From Haloterrigena salina JCM 13891 (lineage in GTDB: Archaea; Halobacteriota; Halobacteria; Halobacteriales; Natrialbaceae): a stretch of 64,000 nt of DNA. A model generated the notes under the pieces. The model was not told the DNA's origin and made no database searches. It worked only from the letters and a program-made list of their open reading frames with translations. The position numbers and the translations under genes are program-made. Location of the stretch: assembly GCF_000337495.1 (NCBI RefSeq), contig NZ_AOIS01000045.1:147079-211078 (forward strand). The letters are read 5' to 3'. Positions within the stretch are counted from its first letter, which is position 1. Each line of letters begins with the position of its first letter. This document shows, piece after piece, positions 36,818 to 44,522 of the stretch.

Positions 36818-38364
36818 CGGACGGAGACGAGGACGGACGATCGGCTGACGACCGACGACCGACGGACGGCCGGGGCGAGCGAGCCGACGGCGGCGAGACC
36901 GCCGGTCTCGATACGGGGACTCGCTCCGAGCCCGGTTCCGATGCCGACGCCGGTGGTCAGATAGACGCCGAGACTGAGCCCGCTACTGCCGCCGAGACGG
37001 GATCCAGCACTGGCGTCGATACCGAACCCGACGACGATCTGCCCGAAGGCGCGGATGGTGAGACCGCAGACGCCGCGGAATCGGTCGTCGTCGACTCGAG
37101 CGTCCGGGAGACGAACCGCTGGGCCGGCGTCGCCGCCGTCGCCTCGGTGTTCGGCGGCGCCGGCGTCGTCGTCACGTCGCCGGCGCTGTTGCTGGCGGCG
37201 GTCGTCGGCATCGCGTACGCGGCCTACGCCCGGGCCGGTCGGCCGCCGGCCCCGACGCTCTCGATCGATCGCGAACTCGAGGACGGCGACCTCGAGCCTG
37301 GCGAATCCGTCCGCGTGACGGTACGCGTCCGCAACGACGGGGACGAACTCCTTCCGGATCTTCGGGTCGTCGACGGTGTGCCGGCGGAACTCGCCGTCAC
37401 TGACGGCTCCCCGAGACACGGGACCGCGCTCCGGCCGGGCGAGACGGAGACGTTCTCCTACGCGGTGACCGCTCGCCAGGGTACCCACGCGTTCGAACCG
37501 ATAGCCGTCGTCGCGCGAGGGTTCACCGGCGACGCCGAGCGCGTCCAGCGGATCCGCGTCGACGCCGAACTCCGCTGTCCGCCCGCCGAGGCGGAGACCG
37601 ACCTCCCGCTGCGGTCGCTGACGCTGCCTTTGACCGGTCGCGTCGAGACCGACGTCGGCGGCGAGGGCCTCGAGTTTCACTCGACGCGGGAGTACCGCCG
37701 CGGCGATCCGCTCTCGCGGATCGACTGGAACCGCCGGGCTCGCGGCCAGGAGCTGACGACCGTGACGTTTCGGGAAGAGCGGTCGGCGACGGTGATACTC
37801 GCCGTCGACACGCGCACGGACGCGTACCGTCGGCCCGACGAGACGGGGCGTCACGCGGTCGATCGCAGCATCGAGGCGGCCGTCGCCGCGCTCGACGCGC
37901 TGGATGCGGGCGGCAACAACGTCGGCCTCGCCAGTTTCGGCCCGCACCCGCAGTGGCTGGCGCCGGGCTCCGGGGCCGACCACCGGGCGTCGGCCCGCCG
38001 GCTGCTCGCGACCGATTCGGCGTTCGATCTGTCCCCGCCGGAGTCGTCGACGTCGATGCTGTACGTCCAGCAAAAGCGGTTCCGCTCGCGGATGCCGCCC
38101 GATTCGCAGGTGATCCTGTTCACGCCGCTTTGCGACGACGACGTCGTGCGGACCGCGCAGTTGCTCGAGGCCGACGGCCACCTCGTGACGGTCGTGAGCC
38201 CCGATCCGACGGGCGGGGAGACGCCCGGCGAACGGCTCGGGGCGGTCGAACGAGCGGTCCGCATTTCGACGCTCAGGGGGGCGGGCATCAGGGTCGTCGA
38301 CTGGCCGGCGGACGACTCGCTGGCGGCGACGCTCGAGCGCAGTCGACGGCGGTGGTCGGCGTGA
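36814..38364 (+). CDS. DUF58 domain-containing protein
   Basis: 516 aa from ATG 36814. About 95 residues of acidic low-complexity sequence come first, then a membrane hairpin (WAGVAAVASVFGGAGVVVTSPALLLAAVVGIAYAAYA), a beta domain with ESVRVTVRVRNDGDE, and the DUF58 core: STREYRRGDPLSRIDWNRRAR near 290-310 and a von Willebrand-like domain from about 325. The usual metal-binding DxSxS motif reads D332-T-R-T-D336, so this copy may not hold metal in the normal way. DUF58 proteins work with MoxR AAA+ chaperones on membrane or envelope protein assembly. Overlaps both neighbours by 4 bases. Confidence 0.88.
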   Translation: MTDGDEDGRSADDRRPTDGRGERADGGETAGLDTGTRSEPGSDADAGGQIDAETEPATAAETGSSTGVDTEPDDDLPEGADGETADAAESVVVDSSVRETNRWAGVAAVASVFGGAGVVVTSPALLLAAVVGIAYAAYARAGRPPAPTLSIDRELEDGDLEPGESVRVTVRVRNDGDELLPDLRVVDGVPAELAVTDGSPRHGTALRPGETETFSYAVTARQGTHAFEPIAVVARGFTGDAERVQRIRVDAELRCPPAEAETDLPLRSLTLPLTGRVETDVGGEGLEFHSTREYRRGDPLSRIDWNRRARGQELTTVTFREERSATVILAVDTRTDAYRRPDETGRHAVDRSIEAAVAALDALDAGGNNVGLASFGPHPQWLAPGSGADHRASARRLLATDSAFDLSPPESSTSMLYVQQKRFRSRMPPDSQVILFTPLCDDDVVRTAQLLEADGHLVTVVSPDPTGGETPGERLGAVERAVRISTLRGAGIRVVDWPADDSLAATLERSRRRWSA

Positions 38365-38876
38365 GTACCGACGTCGACGCGGTCGACCCCGACCATCGGC
38401 CCGCGGTCCTGACGAGCGGGCTCTCGATCGTCGCATTACTCCTCGGAGTGCTCTCGAGCGCCCTCTACTCCCCGTTCGTGCTCGTCGGCGGCGCCGCCGC
38501 GCTGGTGATCCTCGGCGGCGGGCTCTGGACGGGGTCCCGTCGGGCCGTCACGATCGGTACCGCCGTCGCGCTCGCGGGGCTGCTCGCGGGCGGCATTCAG
38601 GGGGTTCCGTCGGTCCCGATGCTCGCGAGCGTCACCGCGACCGTGCTGGCCTGGGACGCCGGCCACCACGCGGTCGGGATCGGCGAGCAGCTCGGCCGGA
38701 AGGCGACGACGGCGAGGGCGGAGCTCCCCCACGTCGGCGCCACGGTCGTCGTCGGGCTGGTCGCCGCCGCCGGGAGCTACGCGGTCTTTATCGCCGGTCC
38801 CAGCGGCCAGCCGGTCGCGGCCGTGATCGCCATGCTGTTCGGGGCGATACTCCTGTTGGCGGCGTTGCAGCGATAA
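38361..38876 (+). CDS. DUF7519-like membrane protein, last gene of the DUF58 cluster
   Basis: 171 aa from GTG 38361, which overlaps the DUF58 stop as GTGA. About six hydrophobic helices (LSIVALLLGVLSSALYSPFVLVGGAAALVILGGG; AVTIGTAVALAGLLAGGI; MLASVTATVLAWDAG; VGATVVVGLVAAAGSYAVFIAG; AAVIAMLFGAILLLAAL). The motif LAWDAGHHAVGIGEQLGR between helices is distinctive. I recall the same arrangement beside DUF58 in haloarchaea. Function unknown; probably part of the same membrane complex. Confidence 0.75.
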   Translation: MSTDVDAVDPDHRPAVLTSGLSIVALLLGVLSSALYSPFVLVGGAAALVILGGGLWTGSRRAVTIGTAVALAGLLAGGIQGVPSVPMLASVTATVLAWDAGHHAVGIGEQLGRKATTARAELPHVGATVVVGLVAAAGSYAVFIAGPSGQPVAAVIAMLFGAILLLAALQR

Positions 38877-38935
38877 TCAGTTGCGCGACGACGCGATTTC
38901 GTCGGTCGCTCGAGTTCCGGTAGAAACGGTCGCTC

Positions 38936-39886
38936 CTACTCGAGCGTCGGAACGGAGACGGACTCGAGCACCCGGTCGACGATGGCCGCCTTCGAGGCGC
39001 CGTCGACCGAGGCGTCGGGCGTGAGCACGAGCCGGTGGGCCAACACAGGGCCGGCCACCCGCTTGACGTCGTCGGGCGTCACGTAGTCGCGGCCGACGAT
39101 GACGGCGCGGGCCCGCGCGGCCTCGAGCAGGCGCTGGGTGCCCCGCGGCGAGACGCCGACGTCGACCTGGTTTCGCGTGCGCGTTTCGCGAGTGATATCG
39201 GCGATGTAGGAGACGAGGTCGTCGTCGACCCGGACCGACTCGGGGACCTCTCGGAGCGCGCGGACGCGGTCGCCGTCCAGCACCGGATCGATGCTCGGAC
39301 TCCGTTCGGTGCGGCCGAGTCGGCGCTGCAACAGCTCCCGTTCGCCGTCCGCGTCGGGGTAGCCGATCGACTGTTTCACCAGAAAGCGGTCGACCTGGGC
39401 CTCCGGCAGCGGGAAGGTGCCGGCCTGTTCGACGGGGTTCTGCGTCGCGATCACGAAAAACGGCTGCGGAAGCTGGTGCGTGTCCCCGTCGACGGTGACC
39501 TGGCCTTCCGCCATCGCCTCGAGCAGGGCGGCCTGGGTCTTCGGCGGCGCGCGGTTGATCTCGTCGGCCAGCACGACGTTCGCGAAGATCGGTCCCTCGG
39601 TGAAGTCGAAGGTGCCCTCGGACTCGTCGAACACGTGGGTCCCGGTCACGTCGGCCGGCAGCAGGTCCGGCGTGAACTGGATCCGAGAAAACGACAGCCC
39701 CAGCGCCGACGCTAGACTGTTCGCGGTCAGGGTCTTCCCGGTACCGGGCACGTCCTCCAGAAGGACGTGTCCCCGCGCGAGGACGCCGAGCAGCGCGGTC
39801 TCGAGGAACTCTCGGTCCGCGATGACGCTCCGACTGATGGCATCGAGGACGGCGTTACACTCCGCGCGCGCGTCGGTAATATCCAT
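38936..39886 (-). CDS. MoxR-family AAA+ ATPase
   Basis: 316 aa from ATG 39886 (MDITDARAECNAVLDAI); an ATG nine codons upstream (39913) is possible. Walker A VPGTGKT at 46-52, Walker B VVLADEIN, sensor 1 region FVIATQNPVEQAGTFPLPEAQVDRF and the MoxR-specific VSPRGTQRLLEAARA. MoxR ATPases act as chaperones that activate vWA-domain partners such as DUF58. It is convergent with the DUF58 cluster (60 bases between stops), which is unusual, since MoxR is generally first in the same operon. Cytoplasmic. Confidence 0.95.
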   Translation of the reverse strand: MDITDARAECNAVLDAISRSVIADREFLETALLGVLARGHVLLEDVPGTGKTLTANSLASALGLSFSRIQFTPDLLPADVTGTHVFDESEGTFDFTEGPIFANVVLADEINRAPPKTQAALLEAMAEGQVTVDGDTHQLPQPFFVIATQNPVEQAGTFPLPEAQVDRFLVKQSIGYPDADGERELLQRRLGRTERSPSIDPVLDGDRVRALREVPESVRVDDDLVSYIADITRETRTRNQVDVGVSPRGTQRLLEAARARAVIVGRDYVTPDDVKRVAGPVLAHRLVLTPDASVDGASKAAIVDRVLESVSVPTLE

Positions 39887-40301
39887 GTCGTACCCGTAGT
39901 GATACTTACACATAAACGACCGTGGTCGAACGAGGGAGTCGGTGTCCCCGAACGGAATTACCGGTGCGTTCGCGGCGTCCGGGCCTTCGAACGCTCCCCT
40001 GGCCGATCCGTTGCAGTTGCCGGACGAACTGCTCGTGCCGACGGAGAGCGCGATGATATTCGGGGATAGCTTGGTCTGCGTCCCCCGACAATCGTCGCGT
40101 GTCCAAGCGGAGACGAGCCCGACCGGCACGAGGAGGGGAGACGAACCGGCGGTGCCGTCTCGTGTTCCGGACGACGGACCCGAACCGACCGATGCCATCG
40201 ATTTCCCACCGTTCGACGCTCGATGTAGTGCTGTCCGTGACCGGTGTGACGATTCCGGTCGTCGAAGAACCGCGGACCGAACGAAACGGCGACCGGCGAC
40301 G
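39887..40301. other. 415-base divergent spacer between moxR and a methyltransferase gene
   Basis: The two flanking genes start back to back. Open frames exist on both strands, but their translations are not acidic and show no family features, and they are continuous with the real genes only through missing stops. No tRNA, repeat or clear operator was seen. Promoters for both genes must lie here; AT-rich boxes are weak, the best being GATATTC near 40056. Confidence 0.35.
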
Positions 40302-41084
40302 ATGACGGACCGACCGCTCTCGGACCGGCCGATGCACGGGGTTCTCGCTGCGCTGGGCAAGCGAGTGCTCCGTCCCGGCGGTCGAGCGCTGACTCGGCGG
40401 CTCCTCGAGGCGCTGGCCATCGGGCCGGCCGACGACGTCGTCGAATTCGCGCCCGGCGCCGGAGCGACGGCGCGACGCGCGCTGGCGTACGAGCCGAACT
40501 CGTACACCGGAATCGAACTGGACCGCGAGGCGGCGCGGGCGCTCCGGGACGATCTGGGCGGGCCCGGTCGCGAGATCGTCGTCGGTAACGCGGCCGACAC
40601 CGACCTCGCGGACGGCGCCGCGGACGTCGTCTACGGCGAAGCGATGTTGTCGATGCAACCGGACGCGGGGAAGGCGGCGATCGTCCGCGAAGCGAACCGG
40701 CTCCTCGAGCCCGGTGGCGTCTACGGGATCCACGAACTGGAACTCGTCCCCGACGGGCTGGACGCGGAGACGAAGGCGACGGTTCGGGACGACCTGACTC
40801 AAGCGGCGAAGGTACGCGCCCGACCGCTGACGGAATCGGAGTGGGTATCGCTGCTCGAGACCGAGGGATTCACCGTCCGGTGGCGAGCGACCGCCCCCAT
40901 GCGCCTCCTCGAGCCGCGGCGGGTCCTTCGAAGCGAAGGCGCGATCCGGACGCTACGGATCGCGGGGACGCTCCTCGCGCGGCCCGACCTCCGCGACCGG
41001 GTCCGGTCGATGCGACGGGCCTTCGGAAAGCACGGACGACGACTGAACGCGGTCGCGCTCGTCGCCGAAAAGACGGAGGCGTGA
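40302..41084 (+). CDS. SAM-dependent class I methyltransferase
   Basis: 260 aa from ATG 40302; the preceding in-frame codons are spacer. A Rossmann methyltransferase fold: motif I VVEFAPGAGATARRAL, acidic ribose-binding turn IELD, VVGNAADTDLADGAADVVYGEAMLSM (motifs II-III) and LLEPGGVYGIHELEL. The C-terminal half (EGFTVRWRATAPMRLLEPRR) is helical and basic. Looks like a small-molecule methyltransferase of the ubiE/COQ5-like clan; substrate unknown. Convergent with the Fe-S repair gene, 25 bases apart. Confidence 0.88.
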   Translation: MTDRPLSDRPMHGVLAALGKRVLRPGGRALTRRLLEALAIGPADDVVEFAPGAGATARRALAYEPNSYTGIELDREAARALRDDLGGPGREIVVGNAADTDLADGAADVVYGEAMLSMQPDAGKAAIVREANRLLEPGGVYGIHELELVPDGLDAETKATVRDDLTQAAKVRARPLTESEWVSLLETEGFTVRWRATAPMRLLEPRRVLRSEGAIRTLRIAGTLLARPDLRDRVRSMRRAFGKHGRRLNAVALVAEKTEA

Positions 41085-41109
41085 TCGAGTCCGCAGCCCC
41101 GTCGGTCGA

Positions 41110-41826
41110 CTACTCCGCGACGACGGTCTCGAGGCGTTCCTGCGCGTCGGGAAACATGACGTTGTTCTCCTTGTGGATGTGCAGGTGCATGTCCTCCTCG
41201 AGCAGTCGCAGCCGGTCGAGCATGTTGCGATAGCTGGTACACGCGCCCTCCGGGACCGCGTAGTCGTCGGTCAGCGAGCGGAGCCGCTCGAGGTGGGCGG
41301 CGGCCGCGTCGTGTTCGTCCTCGAGGTGGTCGATCGCCTCGCGGATGCGCGCCTCCTCGTCGCCGGTCAGCGCCGTCTCGTCCTCGAGGCGCTCGAGTTT
41401 GGGGAAGACGTTCTCCTCCTCGTCCTCGATGTGGTGGGAGACCTCGTCTTCGAGGTCGAGAAACGTCGATTCGATGTCGCGGAGTTCCGGGTGGTCGTCC
41501 CCGTGGACGCGGACGACCTTCCGGACCGTTCGCTCGAGCGATGGCAACTCGGCCCGGAGGTAGTCGTGGTGGGTCTCGACGATGTCGTCGACGAGCGCCG
41601 ACAGTGAGTTCCAGCCGTCGGTTCCGTCGCCGCCGTCCGACCGCGAGTCGCGGAGTCGCTCGACGACGGCCCCGACCTCGAGGTCGGCGTCGGCACAGGC
41701 CCGCTCGAGCGAGTCGTCGCCGCCGCAGCAGTAGTCGATGCCGACGGATTCGAACACCGACGCGAATTCGGGGTTGTCCCTGACGAGCGCTCCGAGTCGT
41801 CGCTCCGGATTGATTTCGTCCGTCAT
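41110..41826 (-). CDS. Di-iron iron-sulfur cluster repair protein (RIC/ScdA/YtfE-like)
   Basis: 238 aa, ATG 41826. The N-terminal ScdA_N domain (LGALVRDNPEFASVFESVGIDYCCGG) carries the conserved C33-C34 pair. It is followed by a hemerythrin-like four-helix bundle with metal ligands in THHDYLRAELP, HHIEDEEENVFP, HLEDEHDAAAAHL and HIHKENNVMFP. Members bind a mu-oxo di-iron centre and help restore iron-sulfur clusters damaged by nitric oxide or oxidants. About 96 bases upstream is an exact palindrome matching DtxR-type iron-regulator operators, so iron-linked control is likely. Confidence 0.93.
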   Translation of the reverse strand: MTDEINPERRLGALVRDNPEFASVFESVGIDYCCGGDDSLERACADADLEVGAVVERLRDSRSDGGDGTDGWNSLSALVDDIVETHHDYLRAELPSLERTVRKVVRVHGDDHPELRDIESTFLDLEDEVSHHIEDEEENVFPKLERLEDETALTGDEEARIREAIDHLEDEHDAAAAHLERLRSLTDDYAVPEGACTSYRNMLDRLRLLEEDMHLHIHKENNVMFPDAQERLETVVAE

Positions 41827-42146
41827 CGGTCCTGAACGGCGGCGGTGTGTGGTTCAACTACGATACCGTTTCGACTGAGATTTCGCCGGAGGAATCGGTC
41901 GTCATCGTCGTCTGCCATTTGTTTAGGCTCGCCTAAACTCATACAGTCGGAGAAAGCGACGCCGCGTCGAAGGTGATTTTCCCGAACATGATCGGGTAGA
42001 TCGGCGCGGTCTCGAGACGCCCGCTCCGAACGCGGACGCGTCGAGCGACTGGCGCGGTGCCACCGATCGACGGCACGGTTCCGGAATCGAGAGTTCGATC
42101 CCGGCGACGACCCCCGAGAGAACGAGCCGCGATCGAGCGGAGATCG
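41827..42146. other. 320-base spacer between the Fe-S repair and PAC2 genes
   Basis: This is the upstream region of the Fe-S repair gene and the 3' flank of the PAC2 gene (same strand). Apart from the iron-type palindrome at 41922-41939, it contains no recognisable gene. The sequence between the palindrome and the start codon has weak TATA-like words only (GGTATCG on the minus strand). Confidence 0.5.
41922..41939. promoter_or_regulatory. Perfect palindrome, candidate DtxR/SirR/Idr iron-regulator operator
   Basis: GTTTAGGC-TC-GCCTAAAC is an exact 8-base inverted repeat with a 2-base centre. It contains the TTAGGC...GCCTAA pattern of metal-dependent DtxR/IdeR-family operators and of the haloarchaeal Idr/SirR relatives. 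It lies about 96 bases upstream of the Fe-S repair gene start. The regulator itself is not encoded in the window. Confidence 0.65.
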
Positions 42147-42893
42147 CTACTGGTACATCCGCAGCGGCTGGGCCTGCGAACTCTCCTCTTGGCCGATCTG
42201 TTGCATCTGCTGGGCGAACTGCTCGCGCTTCTCTCGGATCTCCGCCGCGCGGTCGAGTAGCTCCTGGACCTCGACCTCGACGTCGGCGATCGGGCAGACG
42301 CCGTCCTCGAGGAGGACGCTCGCGGCCTCGGGGTCGGGGAACTGCGGGCTCGATTCGACGACGAGGCCGACGCTGTCGTAGCCGCGCTGTGCGGCGCGGT
42401 TGATGAGCGCCCCCGTCGGCCCCGTGACGACGCCGTCCTCGGGCGGCATGGCGATTCCGCGCTCCTCGAGTCGCTCGGCGGCGTTCCCGGTTCCGATCCC
42501 GTAGATGTCGGGTTCGTCCTCGCCCTCGCGTTCGGCCGGCAGCCCGCTGAGGTAGAGCGGCAGCGCGTCCTGGCCGACGATCCACTCGGTGAGACACTCG
42601 GCGACGGAGCCGACGGCGTCGGATTTGATCGGCGCGTCGCTGCGCAGCGCGAGGAGGTCGTGCTCCTCGCTGGCGTGGATCCGGACCGGCGGCCGGGCCG
42701 TGCGGTCGCCGCCGCGGTAGACGCCGACCCGGGGCAGCCCGCCGCAGTCGACGCTGGCGTAGTAGCGCATGTCGAGTTCCTCGATGAGGTGGTCGGTCGC
42801 GATCTTGCCGACGAGTCCGAGCCCGGGGAAGCCCTCGACGAGAACCGGTTCCTCGAGGTCCATCTCGGGCCCCTGCTGGCGGATCTGTGCCAT
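42147..42893 (-). CDS. Proteasome assembly chaperone (PAC2) family protein
   Basis: 248 aa from ATG 42893 (MAQIRQQGPEMDLEEPVLVE); an ATG nine codons upstream (42920) is also in frame. PAC2 fold: LVEGFPGLGLVGKIATDHLIEE, then GVYRGG, LSGLPAERE, PTGALINRAAQRGYDSVGLVVESS, and a helical tail (EVEVQELLDRAAEIREKREQFAQQMQQIG). Archaeal PAC2 proteins (PbaB-type relatives) help assemble the 20S proteasome alpha ring or act as ATP-independent chaperones. It is divergent from the m5C methyltransferase gene, about 125 bases away. Confidence 0.88.
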   Translation of the reverse strand: MAQIRQQGPEMDLEEPVLVEGFPGLGLVGKIATDHLIEELDMRYYASVDCGGLPRVGVYRGGDRTARPPVRIHASEEHDLLALRSDAPIKSDAVGSVAECLTEWIVGQDALPLYLSGLPAEREGEDEPDIYGIGTGNAAERLEERGIAMPPEDGVVTGPTGALINRAAQRGYDSVGLVVESSPQFPDPEAASVLLEDGVCPIADVEVEVQELLDRAAEIREKREQFAQQMQQIGQEESSQAQPLRMYQ

Positions 42894-43018
42894 GTTCGAG
42901 ACGTCTGTCGGCGTACCCATAAAATCGAGGGCGGCGGCTACCGGGCCGGAGCGGCGTCGATTCGGCCGCGCCCGGCGCTTCGAAACCCACAAACGCGGGG
43001 CGTGCGAATCCGGGTCCA

Positions 43019-43927
43019 ATGGAGCCACTCGAGCGGTATCGACCTATCGTCGACGATTTCGACGCGTTCCTCGAGGCCTGTGAGCGGCCGCTGGGCAACG
43101 CCGCCCGCGTCAACACCATCAAGGCCTCGGTCGAGCGGACGCTCGAGGCCCTCGAGGAGGAGGGTCTCGCGTACGAGCAGGCCGACTGGAACCCCCGCGT
43201 ATTGGACCTCGAGACCGGGTCGCCGGGATCGACGTGGACCTCGTTCCACGGCTTCACCCACGGTCAGGAGGAGGTCTCGGCGGTGCCGCCGGTCGTCCTC
43301 GATCCCCAACCCGGCGAGCGGGTCTGGGACAGCTGTGCCGCGCCGGGCGGGAAGGCGACACAGCTCGCCGCGCTGATGGACGACGAGGGGACCGTCGTGG
43401 CCAACGACAACAACCTCGGGCGCATCTCGGCGCTGCGCTTCAACGCCGAGCGCCTCGGCGCGACGAGCCTCGCCGTCACGAACGCCGACGCGCGCAACTA
43501 CTCCCTGAACCGGTTCGACTTCGACGAGTTCGACCGCGCGCTCGTCGACGCGCCCTGTACCTGCGAGGGGACGATCCGGAAGAACCCCGACGCGCTGGAC
43601 AACTGGTCCGAGGGAGCCATCGCGTCCGTCGCGGGCGTCCAGAAAGGTATCCTCCGGCGGGCGATACAGGCCACCCGCGAGGGCGGCACCGTCGTCTACT
43701 CGACGTGTACTTTCGCCCCCGAGGAGAACGAGGCGGTCGTCCAGCACGCACTCGAGGAGGAGGATTGCCGCGTCGTCGACTTCGATCTCGACCTCGAGTA
43801 CTCGCCCGGCCTGACCGAGTGGGACGGCGAGGAGTTCGACTCGAGCCTCGAGCGGACGGCGCGGATCTACCCCCACCAGAACGACACCGGCGGCTTCTTC
43901 GTCACGAAACTGGAGGTGACCGCGTGA
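43019..43927 (+). CDS. RsmB/NOP family tRNA/rRNA cytosine-5 methyltransferase
   Basis: 302 aa, ATG 43019. After an N-terminal FMU-like region, the SAM-binding domain begins WDSCAAPGGKATQLAALM. The two catalytic cysteines are in DAPCTCEG and STCTFAPEEN. It ends RIYPHQNDTGGFFVTKLEV, the standard C-terminus of the NOL1/NOP2/Sun family catalytic domain. It methylates C5 of cytosine in tRNA or rRNA. The C-terminal PUA-like part found in many relatives is not in this chain but is encoded as the next overlapping gene. Confidence 0.95.
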   Translation: MEPLERYRPIVDDFDAFLEACERPLGNAARVNTIKASVERTLEALEEEGLAYEQADWNPRVLDLETGSPGSTWTSFHGFTHGQEEVSAVPPVVLDPQPGERVWDSCAAPGGKATQLAALMDDEGTVVANDNNLGRISALRFNAERLGATSLAVTNADARNYSLNRFDFDEFDRALVDAPCTCEGTIRKNPDALDNWSEGAIASVAGVQKGILRRAIQATREGGTVVYSTCTFAPEENEAVVQHALEEEDCRVVDFDLDLEYSPGLTEWDGEEFDSSLERTARIYPHQNDTGGFFVTKLEVTA

Positions 43928-44433
43928 TGAGCGAAAACGACGGGCAGCGCTTCGACCGTCTCCCCGCGACGCCGGCCGAGCGGACCGTCGAGGGCCGGGT
44001 CAGCCGCGAGGAGGTCGTCGACTACTTCGAGGACCGGTTCGGGATTCCGCCCGAAACGTTCGCCGACTACACGTTCTGGGAGAAAGGTGCCGGCAAGATC
44101 TGGATCTACGCCGGCGAGGCGCCGACGCCCCTCGAGATCGAGGCCATCGGGATGACCTGTCTGCGGACGCGCCAGGAACACTGGAAGCCGACGACGGACT
44201 TCGTCCAGCGCTTCGGCGGTCGCGCGACCGACTGCGTGATCGAACTCGACCGCGAGGAGGCGCGGGCCTTTGCGACCGGCGAAGACCAAGAAATCGAGCG
44301 CTGGGAGGGCGACTGGGGGTACCTGATCGGCGCTCATACAATCGCCGACGACCTCGAGCCGATCGGGATCGGCCTCTACGTCCACGGCGAACTGCGCTCG
44401 ATGGTGCCGAAGGGGCGCCAGCGAGAGCTGTAA
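43927..44433 (+). CDS. PUA-like partner protein of the m5C methyltransferase (DUF7122-like)
   Basis: 168 aa from ATG 43927; the previous stop TGA shares its A with this ATG. An N-terminal helical part (SREEVVDYFEDRFGIPPETF) is followed by a beta-rich domain with WEKGAGKIWIYAG, IEAIGMTCLRTRQEHWKPTTDFVQRFG and a C-terminal LYVHGELRSMVPKGRQREL, which resembles the RsmF C-terminal PUA-type RNA-binding domain. The coupling suggests that the two proteins act together on one RNA. Equivalent to a split C-terminal domain; RNA binding is inferred. Confidence 0.72.
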   Translation: MSENDGQRFDRLPATPAERTVEGRVSREEVVDYFEDRFGIPPETFADYTFWEKGAGKIWIYAGEAPTPLEIEAIGMTCLRTRQEHWKPTTDFVQRFGGRATDCVIELDREEARAFATGEDQEIERWEGDWGYLIGAHTIADDLEPIGIGLYVHGELRSMVPKGRQREL

Positions 44434-44522
44434 GTCGGCCTCGAGCCGGCGGAGCGATCCCGCGGGGTTCACAGGCTGAAGGTCCATCTAGCTACTAAGT
44501 GAGCGGTGCTGGTAGCGCCCGT

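Noticed and set aside
35266-38436. A 1056-codon open frame on the minus strand across the DUF4129/DUF58 cluster
   Set aside because: It is rich in Arg, Gly and Pro with no acidic bias or family features, and it is antisense to four well-supported overlapping genes. Long antisense frames are common in GC-rich codon-biased DNA.
39887-40600. N-terminal extension of the MoxR frame by 238 codons
   Set aside because: The extension has no homology features and overlaps the divergent methyltransferase gene; MoxR homology starts at ATG 39886.
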